Below, one piece after another: positions 48,417 through 56,089 of a DNA stretch of 64,000 bases. The position numbers were made by a program, and so were the translations under genes. The stretch is from Homoserinimonas sedimenticola. Its GTDB lineage: Bacteria > Actinomycetota > Actinomycetes > Actinomycetales > Microbacteriaceae. Location: NCBI RefSeq assembly GCF_026094475.1, contig NZ_JAPELL010000001.1, forward strand, positions 248,001 to 312,000, in the 5' to 3' direction. The stretch's first letter is position 1. Every line of letters begins with the position of its first letter. The notes beneath the pieces were generated by a model, which worked only from the letters and a program-made list of their open reading frames with translations, ran no database searches and had not been told where the DNA came from.

Positions 48417-49181
48417 ATGTCTGAACTGACCATCCGGGACCTCCACGTCTCCGTCGAGACCGAGCAGGGCAACAAGAAGATCCTCAAGGGTGTCGACCTG
48501 ACCATCAAGTCCAATGAGATTCACGCGGTCATGGGGCCGAATGGCTCGGGTAAGTCGACGCTCGCCTACACGCTTGCGGGGCACCCGAAGTATCACGTCG
48601 AGGGCGGATCGATCGAGCTCGACGGTGAGGACGTGCTCGAGATGAGCGTCGACGAACGTGCTCGCGCCGGTCTCTTCCTGGCGATGCAGTATCCCGTTGA
48701 GATTCCGGGAGTGACGGTGACGAACTTCCTTCGCACCGCCAAGACCGCCATCGACGGGGAGGCCCCCGCCATCCGTTCCTGGGTGAAGGACGTACGCGAG
48801 TCAATGCAGAACCTGCGCATGGACAAGTCCTTCGCGGAGCGCAACGTGAACGAGGGCTTCTCGGGCGGCGAGAAGAAGCGTCACGAGATCCTCCAGCTCG
48901 AGCTGTTGAAGCCGCGTTTCGCGGTGCTCGATGAGACCGACTCGGGCCTCGACGTCGACGCTCTCAAGGTCGTCTCCGAGGGCGTCAACCGTGCGAAGGA
49001 ATCGACGGGTCTTGGCCTGCTTCTCATCACGCACTACACGCGCATCCTGCGGTACATCAGCCCCGACTTCGTCCATGTTTTCGTCGACGGTCGCGTCGCC
49101 GAGGAGGGCGGGGCCGAGCTTGCCGACCGCCTTGAGAACGAGGGCTACGATCGCTTTCTTACGGGCACGAACGTAGGCTAG
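48417..49181 (+). CDS. sufC: Fe-S cluster assembly ATPase SufC
   Basis: ABC-type ATPase that drives conformational change in SufBC2D. 254 residues. Walker A is GPNGSGKST near residue 41, the signature region is FSGGEKKRHEILQLELL, Walker B is FAVLDETDSGLDVDAL and the switch His is in LLITHYTRIL. Having DETDSGLD rather than DEPT is characteristic of SufC. ATG start after GAGAGAAG. Confidence 0.98.
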   Translation: MSELTIRDLHVSVETEQGNKKILKGVDLTIKSNEIHAVMGPNGSGKSTLAYTLAGHPKYHVEGGSIELDGEDVLEMSVDERARAGLFLAMQYPVEIPGVTVTNFLRTAKTAIDGEAPAIRSWVKDVRESMQNLRMDKSFAERNVNEGFSGGEKKRHEILQLELLKPRFAVLDETDSGLDVDALKVVSEGVNRAKESTGLGLLLITHYTRILRYISPDFVHVFVDGRVAEEGGAELADRLENEGYDRFLTGTNVG

Positions 49182-49185
49182 TCGC

Positions 49186-49515
49186 ATGGCTGTTGCGCTC
49201 GAGCCCCAGCTCTTCGACCGCGTCGAGGAGGCACTCAAGGAGGTCATGGACCCCGAGCTCGGGGTCAATATCGTCGACCTCGGGCTGATCTATGACCTGA
49301 CCTGGGATGAGGAGCACGACGCTCTCATCATCAGCATGACGCTGACGTCGGCGGGCTGCCCGCTGACTGACGTCATCGAGGATGAAACCGCTCAGGCGCT
49401 TGACGGCGTCGTCGAGCAGTTCCGGATCAACTGGGTGTGGATGCCGCCGTGGGGTCCCGAAAAGATCACCGACGACGGCCGCGACATGATGCGGGCTCTC
49501 GGCTTCGCCATCTAG
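49186..49515 (+). CDS. sufT: metal-sulfur cluster assembly factor (SufT/PaaD, DUF59)
   Basis: DUF59/MIP18-family protein of 109 residues that assists Fe-S protein maturation. Signature blocks: VMDPELGVNIVDLGLIYDL and SMTLTSAGCPLTDVIEDE, containing the single conserved Cys, then VWMPPWGPEKITDDGRDMMRALGF. It starts 4 bases after the sufC stop and ends the operon. The cysteine desulfurase genes sufS and sufU, often placed before it, are not present. Confidence 0.93.
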   Translation: MAVALEPQLFDRVEEALKEVMDPELGVNIVDLGLIYDLTWDEEHDALIISMTLTSAGCPLTDVIEDETAQALDGVVEQFRINWVWMPPWGPEKITDDGRDMMRALGFAI

Positions 49516-49531
49516 TAGAAGCGTCCGCGCG

Positions 49532-50215
49532 TCAAATGCGCAGGCTGTCTGTCTGCGGGCGTGGCGGGGCTTTCGCTGCCTTCCGCACGAGCCTGCCGTC
49601 GATGTACCACGCTCCCGTGATGATGATCGCCACGACGAGATCCTTGATGACCCCGGCAAGCACGAGCGGGAGGAATCCTTCCTCGACTGCGCTGAGAAGG
49701 TCGTAGCCGCGCACCGCCATGAGCCGTAGGACGCCCAGCGTGTACACGACGAGTGTGATGACGATCGAGCTCCCGAAGGCGGGCAGGAAGCGGCGGTCCC
49801 ATCCCCGCGCGGCGCAGAGGCCCGCGAGGATGCTCGCGACGACGAAGCCGACGAGGTATCCGCCGGTGGCACCCATCAGATGCTGCCAGCCCGCCGTGGC
49901 CTGGTTGAACACAGGGACGCCGGCGGAACCGAGTGCGACATAGAGAGACAGGGCTAGGCCTCCGCGGAGCGCGCCGAGCCCGTATCCGACGAGGAGCACG
50001 CCGATGATCTGGCCGGTCGAGGGCACGGGCCACAGGGGCACGACGAACTGTGCTGAGAGCGCAACGACGGCGGCACCACTCAAGATGAGGACGAGATCCA
50101 TGAGCAGCGCAGGCGTGAACAGGCGGTCGGCGAGCGTGTCCGGGCCCAGGTGGATGCGGCGGCGATTGAACGAGTTGAAGGCGCCGCGAATCCCGACGGT
50201 TCTTGGATCGAGCAA
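49532..50215 (-). CDS. bioY: biotin transporter BioY
   Basis: Substrate-binding membrane protein of the biotin ECF transporter, about 227 residues with six helices. Typical: VPLWPVPSTGQIIGVLLVGYGLGALRG, AGVPVFNQATAGWQHLMGATGGYLVGF, and a C-terminal FLPLVLAGVIKDLVVAIII. Start choice: a -10 TAGTAT (minus strand, 50262-50267) would start mRNA below 50257 and exclude the TTG there. TTG at 50215 has GGGAGG at 5 nt; GTG at 50221 is the alternative. No bioM/bioN (ATPase and T component) are adjacent, so it is a solitary BioY or uses shared modules. Confidence 0.9.
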   Translation of the reverse strand: MLDPRTVGIRGAFNSFNRRRIHLGPDTLADRLFTPALLMDLVLILSGAAVVALSAQFVVPLWPVPSTGQIIGVLLVGYGLGALRGGLALSLYVALGSAGVPVFNQATAGWQHLMGATGGYLVGFVVASILAGLCAARGWDRRFLPAFGSSIVITLVVYTLGVLRLMAVRGYDLLSAVEEGFLPLVLAGVIKDLVVAIIITGAWYIDGRLVRKAAKAPPRPQTDSLRI

Positions 50216-50320
50216 CGTCACCTCCCCACCCCGGAACGCCCGAGCGGCCGAAGGCAAATATACTAGGGGTTTCCCCCCTTGCCCCCGCTCCCTTCCGGAG
50301 CATTCGAATGGATTCTGCCT

Positions 50321-51919
50321 GTGCTGAGCGTGATGGACCTCGAGATCCGTGTCGGCGCTCGCACACTCATGGAGGGGGTCACCTTCCGTGTCGACAAGGG
50401 TGACAAGATCGGCCTGGTCGGGCGCAATGGCGCTGGCAAGACCACGCTGACCAAGACGCTCGCGGGGGAGACGCTGCCGACGAGCGGCAAAATCGAGCGC
50501 TCGGGGGAGGTCGGCTACCTGCCCCAGGATCCTCGCTCCGGCAATCCCGAGGATCTCGCTCGCACGCGCATCCTCGACGCCCGTGGGCTGGGCCAGCTCG
50601 TGCTGGGCATGCAGGAGGCGAGCGCTCAGATGGCTTCGCAGGACGCAACGGTCGCGGAGGCTGCCATGAAGCGGTATTCGCGACTGACGGACCGCTTCGA
50701 CGCGCTGGGTGGCTACGCCGCCGAGGCTGAGGCGGCGTCCATCGCGAGCAACCTCAATCTTCCCGACCGCATCCTCGACCAGTCGCTCTCGACCCTTTCA
50801 GGCGGACAGCGTCGTCGTATCGAGCTCGCCCGCATCCTCTTCTCCGACGCCGAGATCATGATCCTCGATGAGCCGACCAACCACCTCGACGCCGACTCGG
50901 TCGTCTGGCTCCGTGAGTTCCTGAAGGGCTACAGCGGAGGCTTCATCGTCATTAGCCACGACATCGACCTCGTAGGCGAGACCGTCAACAAGGTCTTCTA
51001 TCTGGACGCCAATCGGCAGGTCATCGACATCTACAACATGGGCTGGAAGCACTACCTGCGCCAGCGCGAGGCAGATGAGGAGCGGCGTAAGAAGGAGCGT
51101 GCCAACGTCGAGAAGAAGGCGAGCGTGCTGCAGCAGCAGGCGGCGCGCTTCGGAGCCAAGGCGAGCAAGGCGGCCGCCGCGCACCAGATGGTGCGGCGCG
51201 CGGAGAAGATGCTGTCGGGCCTAGAGGAGGTGCGCGCTGCGGATCGCGTCGCCAAACTGCGCTTTCCCGAACCCGCTCCGTGCGGTCGCACGCCGCTCAT
51301 GGCGCACAATCTCAGCAAGAGCTATGGCTCCCTCGAGATCTTCACGGCCGTCGATCTCGCGATCGATCGCGGCTCCAAGGTCGTCGTGCTCGGCCTCAAT
51401 GGCGCGGGCAAGACCACCCTCCTTCGGATGCTCGCGGGGGTGGATGCTCCGGATACCGGTCAGGTCGAGCCCGGCCACGGGCTTCGTATCGGCTACTACG
51501 CGCAGGAGCACGAGACCATCGACGTCAAGCGCTCCGTGCTCGAGAACATGATGTCGGCCTCGCAGAACCTCACGGAGACCGAGGCGAGGCGGGTTCTCGG
51601 CTCCTTCCTCTTCACGGGGGATGACTCGCACAAGCCCGCAGGGGTGCTCTCGGGCGGAGAGAAGACGCGCCTCGCCCTCGCCATGATCGTCGTCTCAGGG
51701 GCCAACGTGCTGCTCCTCGACGAGCCGACGAACAACCTTGACCCGGCCAGCCGCACGGAGATTCTCGACGCGCTCGCCAACTATTCAGGCGCGGTTGTGC
51801 TCGTGAGCCACGATGAGGGCGCCGTGGAGGCTCTCAACCCCGAGAGGGTGCTCATCCTGCCCGACGGTGTCGAGGATCACTGGAGCCCGGACTACGCCGA
51901 GCTGATCTCGCTCGCCTGA
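50321..51919 (+). CDS. ABC-F family ATPase (ribosome-associated, Ettl-like/Uup-like)
   Basis: Soluble protein of 532 residues with two ABC ATPase domains and no membrane helices, which places it in the ABC-F translation-factor group. Domain 1: Walker A GRNGAGKTT, signature LSGGQRRRIELARILF, Walker B IMILDEPTNHLD. A charged linker (about 245-320; ERRKKERANVEKKASVLQQQ) is the ribosomal P-site tRNA-interaction motif region. Domain 2: GLNGAGKTT, LSGGEKTRLALAMIV, LLLDEPTNNLD. GTG at 50321 matches the usual N-terminus (MLSVMDLEIRVGARTLMEG). Whether it gives antibiotic resistance or helps ordinary translation cannot be told. Confidence 0.93.
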   Translation: MLSVMDLEIRVGARTLMEGVTFRVDKGDKIGLVGRNGAGKTTLTKTLAGETLPTSGKIERSGEVGYLPQDPRSGNPEDLARTRILDARGLGQLVLGMQEASAQMASQDATVAEAAMKRYSRLTDRFDALGGYAAEAEAASIASNLNLPDRILDQSLSTLSGGQRRRIELARILFSDAEIMILDEPTNHLDADSVVWLREFLKGYSGGFIVISHDIDLVGETVNKVFYLDANRQVIDIYNMGWKHYLRQREADEERRKKERANVEKKASVLQQQAARFGAKASKAAAAHQMVRRAEKMLSGLEEVRAADRVAKLRFPEPAPCGRTPLMAHNLSKSYGSLEIFTAVDLAIDRGSKVVVLGLNGAGKTTLLRMLAGVDAPDTGQVEPGHGLRIGYYAQEHETIDVKRSVLENMMSASQNLTETEARRVLGSFLFTGDDSHKPAGVLSGGEKTRLALAMIVVSGANVLLLDEPTNNLDPASRTEILDALANYSGAVVLVSHDEGAVEALNPERVLILPDGVEDHWSPDYAELISLA

Positions 51920-51928
51920 GCGGAGGCC

Positions 51929-52780
51929 TCAGCCGCGCGCCTCGTCGAGGAGAGCATCCTCGATTTCATCGTCGGTGGGGGCGCGACGCGAACGTCGGCT
52001 CTCTCGGCGCTCGGCGGCACGGCGCACTCGCTCGTCGTCCGAGTTGACGACTCGGTACTCCTGGCGCAGCGCCCAGCCGAGTCCGACGAAGGCAAGCAGT
52101 GCGAAGACGTACCACTGCAGGGCGTAGGAGAGGTGCGGGCCCTCGTCGGGCTCCGGCCTCGGTGGGGTCAGCAGCGCCTCGGCGGGTGCCGGGTCCTGCG
52201 AGGCGACGAGGCCGTACGCGCCCGTGTAGGTGGGAAGCCCGAGGCGCTCGGCCACTTCCGTGAGATGAATCGTCGCGATCTGGTTCGTCCCGGCGGGCGC
52301 ACCTCGTCCGGGGAGCGTGGGTTCGCCCGCCTTGAGCCGAGCGACGACAGTCACCCTACCCTCCGGCGCCGCAGGCACAGCATCCGGTTCATCCTGCGCA
52401 GAGCCGGTCGGCACCCAGCCGCGATCCACCACGAAGACGCTTCCGTCATCGAGTTGCAGGGGCGTCAGTACTTCGAAGCCGGGCGCGCCCCGCAGGGGCC
52501 GGTTCCGGACCAGCAGCTCTTCGTCGCGGAGATACTTACCCTGCAGGACGACGGGCGTCCACTGTTGCTCATCGTCGTAGGCGTCGAGGGTCGGTAGCAC
52601 CTCGTGCAGCGGTTCCGGCTCTCGGTCGTAGTTGTCCTCGACGAGCCCGATTGCGTGCTGCGCCTCGGCGCGCCGATCGAACTGCCAGTTGCCGAAGCCG
52701 ACGCTCACGATGGCGAAGACCACGACGAGCGCGAAGTACCCCGCCCAGCGCGGTGTGAGCACGAAGCGCCAGCTGCTCAC
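51929..52780 (-). CDS. SURF1 family cytochrome oxidase biogenesis protein
   Basis: Membrane protein of 283 residues for assembly of aa3-type cytochrome c oxidase. It has an N-terminal helix (about 14-30; YFALVVVFAIVSVGFGNWQ), an extracytoplasmic domain and a second helix near 228-245 (YALQWYVFALLAFVGLGWAL). The motifs GNWQFDRRAEA, LVRNRPLRGAPGFEVLTPL and VDRGWVPTG are typical of SURF1. The tail is Arg/Glu-rich. GTG at 52780 overlaps the stop of the small Cys-His protein gene. Last gene of a three-gene unit. Confidence 0.93.
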   Translation of the reverse strand: MSSWRFVLTPRWAGYFALVVVFAIVSVGFGNWQFDRRAEAQHAIGLVEDNYDREPEPLHEVLPTLDAYDDEQQWTPVVLQGKYLRDEELLVRNRPLRGAPGFEVLTPLQLDDGSVFVVDRGWVPTGSAQDEPDAVPAAPEGRVTVVARLKAGEPTLPGRGAPAGTNQIATIHLTEVAERLGLPTYTGAYGLVASQDPAPAEALLTPPRPEPDEGPHLSYALQWYVFALLAFVGLGWALRQEYRVVNSDDERVRRAAERRESRRSRRAPTDDEIEDALLDEARG

Positions 52781-52998
52781 GACACCGCCTCGTGGAAGGG
52801 CGTGACCTCCACAGGAAAGTCCCGCGCCGCGAGGTAGTCGCGCAAGAAGTCCACGTGCCCGGCGCAGGCCAACCAGGTCTTCCTTCTGTCGACACCGTGG
52901 ATGCGGGGATTACGCCAGAGCACGGCCCAAGCAGCAGCATTCGAGCAGCCGGCGCGGGAGCACCTGGGGGACCCCGCCTCGGCACCGAGGCCGATCAT
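52777..52998 (-). CDS. small putative zinc-binding protein between DUF3099 and SURF1 genes
   Basis: Protein of 73 residues that I do not recognise as a named family. It has C13-x4-C18 and C45-x2-H48 (CSRAGC and CAGH), which together look like a four-ligand zinc site. Between them lies a Trp-rich strand (AWAVLWRNPRIH) and after them a helix (VDFLRDYLAARDF). The start is the ATG at 52998, with AGGAG 5 nt upstream, overlapping the DUF3099 stop as ATGA. Its stop overlaps SURF1 as GTGA. Tight coupling suggests a role near the membrane or in oxidase assembly, which is inference only. Confidence 0.8.
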   Translation of the reverse strand: MIGLGAEAGSPRCSRAGCSNAAAWAVLWRNPRIHGVDRRKTWLACAGHVDFLRDYLAARDFPVEVTPFHEAVS

Positions 52999-53276
52999 CC
53001 GCGCTCCTGGTCGCCGCCGTATACGACGACGCTCCGTGGCTCCGGCTTCTCGAGTGCGCCGCCACTTGAGGGGGAGACGTTCGCGACGATGACAGCGATG
53101 TACGGGAGCACGACGGCTCCAATCGCGGGAATGAGCAGCCACCAGCCCGGCGTGAAGAAGCAGGCGAAGATGCAGACTACTCGGATGCTCATGGCGATCG
53201 TGTAACGGAGCATGCGGCTGCGACGGTCGTCATCGGGCGACCGGGGAAGCGTGGTAATCGATTGCGGCTGTGCCAT
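52995..53276 (-). CDS. DUF3099 family membrane protein
   Basis: Protein of 93 residues with two adjacent hydrophobic helices (about 24-42 and 45-65: RYTIAMSIRVVCIFACFF and WWLLIPAIGAVVLPYIAVIV) and a short polar tail ending VVVYGGDQERG. The MSIRVVCIxxCxF...GWW phrase is diagnostic of DUF3099, an actinobacterial family without known function. The ATG follows a minus-strand -10 TAGGCT (53292-53297) with a leader of only about 8 nt. First gene of the DUF3099, Cys-His protein, SURF1 unit, divergent from fabG. Confidence 0.88.
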   Translation of the reverse strand: MAQPQSITTLPRSPDDDRRSRMLRYTIAMSIRVVCIFACFFTPGWWLLIPAIGAVVLPYIAVIVANVSPSSGGALEKPEPRSVVVYGGDQERG

Positions 53277-53291
53277 GGGAGGTCTGCCTCT

Positions 53292-53307
53292 AGCCTACGA
53301 CTAAGAT
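53292..53307. promoter_or_regulatory. back-to-back -10 elements for DUF3099 operon and fabG
   Basis: TAGGCT (minus strand, 53292-53297) and TAAGAT (plus strand, 53302-53307) are separated by four bases. The plus-strand start would fall near 53314, downstream of the ATG at 53311, which argues for the later fabG start at 53392. Confidence 0.5.
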
Positions 53308-53391
53308 CGTATGAGTTTGCCGGGTGCTCGACGCTCCCGAAGGTCTGCGGTGCCGGGAGTTCCTCGGCGGAATGGATGTGGTGACGAAGCG

Positions 53392-54120
53392 ATGACGGAT
53401 GTCACGGCGGAAGGCACGTCAAGGACCGTGCTGGTCACGGGCGGCAATCGTGGTATCGGTTACGCGATCGCCCAGGAGTTCGTTGCGCAGGGCCATCGGG
53501 TGGCCGTGACGGCGCGTTCAGGGGAGGGGCCGGACGGCTCCCTTACGGTGCGTGCGGACGTGACGGACGCGGAGTCGATCGACGCAGCATTCGCGCAGGT
53601 GGAGGCAGAGCTCGGCCCCGTCGAGGTCGTCGTCGCGAACGCCGGCATTACGCGGGACACCCTTCTCATGCGCATGAGCGACGAGGATTTCACGTCGGTC
53701 GTCGACACCAACCTCACGGGAGCTTTCCGCGTCGTCAAGCGCGCCTCGAAGAACATGCTGAGGGCGCGATTCGGGCGCATTGTCCTGGTCTCGAGCGTCG
53801 TCGGCCTCTATGGCGGGCCAGGGCAGGCGAACTACGCCGCGTCGAAGGCCGGTCTCGTGGGCTTCGCGCGCTCGGTGACGCGGGAACTCGGTGGGCGAGG
53901 CATCACGGCGAATGTCGTCGCACCGGGTTTCATCGAGACGGACATGACCGCGGAGCTGCCGGAGGACACTCAGAAGCAGTACAAGGCGAGCATTCCTGCC
54001 GGGCGCTTCGCATCGCCGCAGGAGGTCGCCCGCGTTATCACGTGGCTCGCGGGAGATGACGCCGCCTATATCAGCGGCGCGGTCATCCCGGTCGACGGCG
54101 GCCTAGGGATGGGGCACTAG
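53392..54120 (+). CDS. fabG: 3-oxoacyl-ACP reductase FabG (SDR family)
   Basis: Short-chain dehydrogenase of 242 residues, probably the beta-ketoacyl-ACP reductase of fatty acid synthesis. The NADP-binding motif is TGGNRGIGYAIA. Catalytic residues: Ser in VLVSSVVGLYGG and Y-AAS-K in ANYAASKAGLVGFAR. The NAGITRD segment and the C-terminal SGAVIPVDGGLGMGH are FabG-like. I chose the ATG at 53392 (MTDVTAEG) because the upstream ATG at 53311 is too close to the -10. Its stop shares CTAG (54117-54120) with the convergent serB. Confidence 0.9.
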   Translation: MTDVTAEGTSRTVLVTGGNRGIGYAIAQEFVAQGHRVAVTARSGEGPDGSLTVRADVTDAESIDAAFAQVEAELGPVEVVVANAGITRDTLLMRMSDEDFTSVVDTNLTGAFRVVKRASKNMLRARFGRIVLVSSVVGLYGGPGQANYAASKAGLVGFARSVTRELGGRGITANVVAPGFIETDMTAELPEDTQKQYKASIPAGRFASPQEVARVITWLAGDDAAYISGAVIPVDGGLGMGH

Positions 54121-54770
54121 GCCTTCGCGCGCTCGAGGCCGATCGCGGGAAGGACGAGCGAGAGGTCGCGCTCGTCGAGTACGAGGTCAGCGGCCTCCCT
54201 GACGGAAGCCTTCGCATCGAAGGCGATGGAGAGCCCGGCGCGCTCCATCATCCGCAGGTCGTTCGCCCCGTCGCCAATCGCGACGGTGGCGTGGGGGTGG
54301 ATGCCCGCCGCATCGGCCCACTCGGTGATGGCGGATGCTTTCGCCTCGGCGTCCACGATGTCGCCGAACACACGCCCCGTGAGTTTCCCGTCACGCACCT
54401 CGAGTCGGTTCGCCCTGCAGTGATCGAGGCCGAGACGCTCTGCGAAGGGGTCGACGATCTCGTGAAAGCCGCCCGAGACGACGCCGATGCGACCGCCGGC
54501 TGCGTGCACGCCCGCCACCAGCTCCTCGACGCCGCGCGTGACCGTGACGAGGCCCTGCACCGTCGCGAAGGCATCCGCCGAGAGTCCTGCGAGCGTCGCA
54601 ACTCGTTCGCGCAGGCTCGCGGTGAAGTCGATCTCGCCGTTCATGGCCCGCTCCGTGACCCGGGCAACGAGGTCGAGGCTCCCTGCCTCGGCGGCGAGCA
54701 GCTCGATCACCTCGTTCTCGATGAGGGTCGAATCGACATCGAGCACGACAAGTAGGGGCATCGGGTGCAT
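54117..54770 (-). CDS. serB: phosphoserine phosphatase
   Basis: HAD-superfamily enzyme for the last step of serine synthesis. About 217 residues. Motif I is LDVDSTLIENEVIE (nucleophile and acid Asp), motif II is VSGGFHEIVDP, and motif III/IV is IGDGANDLRMMERAG. Starts at GTG 54788, ATG 54770 or ATG 54761 are all possible; the second keeps a short N-terminus before the first strand. No ACT domain is present, unlike some longer actinobacterial SerB proteins. It follows glgC by about 28 bases on the same strand. Confidence 0.94.
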   Translation of the reverse strand: MHPMPLLVVLDVDSTLIENEVIELLAAEAGSLDLVARVTERAMNGEIDFTASLRERVATLAGLSADAFATVQGLVTVTRGVEELVAGVHAAGGRIGVVSGGFHEIVDPFAERLGLDHCRANRLEVRDGKLTGRVFGDIVDAEAKASAITEWADAAGIHPHATVAIGDGANDLRMMERAGLSIAFDAKASVREAADLVLDERDLSLVLPAIGLERAKA

Positions 54771-54798
54771 CCAATCGCTTCGACGCACCGCGCCGAGG

Positions 54799-56040
54799 TC
54801 AGTTGACGACGTGGATGCCCTTGCCGACGACTGTGATGCCCGAGTCGGTCACGGTGTAACCGCGTTCCCGATCGGCGGTGGCGTCCACCCCCACCGTCGC
54901 ACCGGCATCGACAACGACTTCCTTGTCCAGAATAGCCCGTTGCACGACTGCGCCTCTGCCGATGCGCACTCCGTCGAAGACAATCGAGTCGACCACCCGA
55001 GCTGCCGAGTCCACGGTCGTCCACGGCCCAAGCACACTGCGCTCGATGTGGGCGCCGGAGAGGAGGCAGCCTAGGGCGACGATGGAGTCGATCGTCGTGC
55101 CGAGATTGCCCGAGGCATCCCGCACGAACTTCGCCGGGGGAGCATTGAACTGCTGATTGAAGATCGGCCAGGTGCGGTTGTAGAGGTTGAAGACGGGCAG
55201 GGCCGAGATCAGGTCACGGTGCGCGTCGTAGTAGGAGTCGATCGTTCCCACGTCGCGCCAGTAGTAGCGGTCGCGGTCGGTCGCCCCCGGCACCTCGTTG
55301 CGGATGAGGTCGTAGACCGCCGCGTCGCCCCGAGAGACGAAGTCGGGAACGATGTCCCCACCCATGTCGTGATTCGACGACGCCTTCTCTCCGTCGCGCA
55401 GCACGGCGTCCATGAGCACGTCGGCGTCGAAGACATAGTTGCCCATGGAGGCGAGCACCTCATTCGGCGAATCCGGGAGGCCGATGGGGTTCTCGGGCTT
55501 TTCATGGAAGGCGCGAATGCGTGTGGGGTCGCTCCCGTCGACCTCGATGACGCCGAACTGGTTCGCGAGAGAGATCGGCTGGCGAATGGCCGCGACCGTG
55601 ACTCCCGCGCCCGATTCGATGTGCGCGTCGATCATCTGGCTGAAGTCCATGCGGTACACGTGGTCGGCGCCGACGACGACGACGATGTCGGGTTTCTCGT
55701 CCCGGAGCAGGTTGAGGCTCTGCAGGATCGCATCGGCGGAGCCGGCGAACCAGCGCTTGCCGAGCCGCTGTTGGGCGGGAACCGAGGCGACATAGGAGTT
55801 GGTAAGGCCGGAGAGTCGCCAGGTCTGCGAGACGTGCCGGTCCAGGCTGTGCGACTTGTATTGAGTGAGCACCACGATCTGGCGCAGGCCCGAGTTGATG
55901 AGGTTGGAGAGCGCGAAGTCGACGAGTCGGTAGTTGCCCGCGAAGGGGACTGCGGGCTTTGCCCGGTCCGCCGTGAGGGGCATCAGGCGCTTGCCCTCGC
56001 CGCCGGCGAGTACGATTCCGAAGATCTTCTGGGAGGCCAT
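54799..56040 (-). CDS. glgC: glucose-1-phosphate adenylyltransferase (ADP-glucose pyrophosphorylase)
   Basis: Makes ADP-glucose from ATP and glucose-1-phosphate, the donor for glycogen or maltose-1-phosphate synthesis. 413 residues. N-terminal nucleotidyltransferase: [25 protein letters not shown] (split: [11 protein letters not shown] and KPAVPFAG), the [12 protein letters not shown] metal site, and the FHEKPENP motif. The C-terminal half is a left-handed beta-helix. The ATG is 6 nt from a minus-strand TACTGT (56047-56052), suggesting a leaderless transcript. Divergent from glgA with only 46 bases between. Confidence 0.97.
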   Translation of the reverse strand: MASQKIFGIVLAGGEGKRLMPLTADRAKPAVPFAGNYRLVDFALSNLINSGLRQIVVLTQYKSHSLDRHVSQTWRLSGLTNSYVASVPAQQRLGKRWFAGSADAILQSLNLLRDEKPDIVVVVGADHVYRMDFSQMIDAHIESGAGVTVAAIRQPISLANQFGVIEVDGSDPTRIRAFHEKPENPIGLPDSPNEVLASMGNYVFDADVLMDAVLRDGEKASSNHDMGGDIVPDFVSRGDAAVYDLIRNEVPGATDRDRYYWRDVGTIDSYYDAHRDLISALPVFNLYNRTWPIFNQQFNAPPAKFVRDASGNLGTTIDSIVALGCLLSGAHIERSVLGPWTTVDSAARVVDSIVFDGVRIGRGAVVQRAILDKEVVVDAGATVGVDATADRERGYTVTDSGITVVGKGIHVVN

Positions 56041-56046
56041 GAGTCC

Positions 56047-56089
56047 ACAGTATGCGCGAACTGTGGCCTGTACTACCGTTCAGTCTGTG
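56047..56089. promoter_or_regulatory. divergent leaderless promoters for glgC and glgA
   Basis: TACTGT (minus strand, 56047-56052) is 6 nt from the glgC ATG, and TACCGT (plus strand, 56074-56079) is 7 nt from the glgA GTG at 56087. Both start regions must share the same 46-base spacer. Confidence 0.55.

Noticed and set aside
50258-50280. Possible riboswitch between bioY and the ABC-F gene
   Set aside because: The divergent gap is under 110 bases and shows only promoter-like boxes (TAGTAT, TATACT) and a G/C tract; no conserved structure or BirA-like dyad is visible.
53311-53391. Earlier ATG start for fabG
   Set aside because: It lies only 3 nt after the -10 TAAGAT, upstream of the likely transcription start, and the extra residues are Arg/Pro-rich and unlike FabG.
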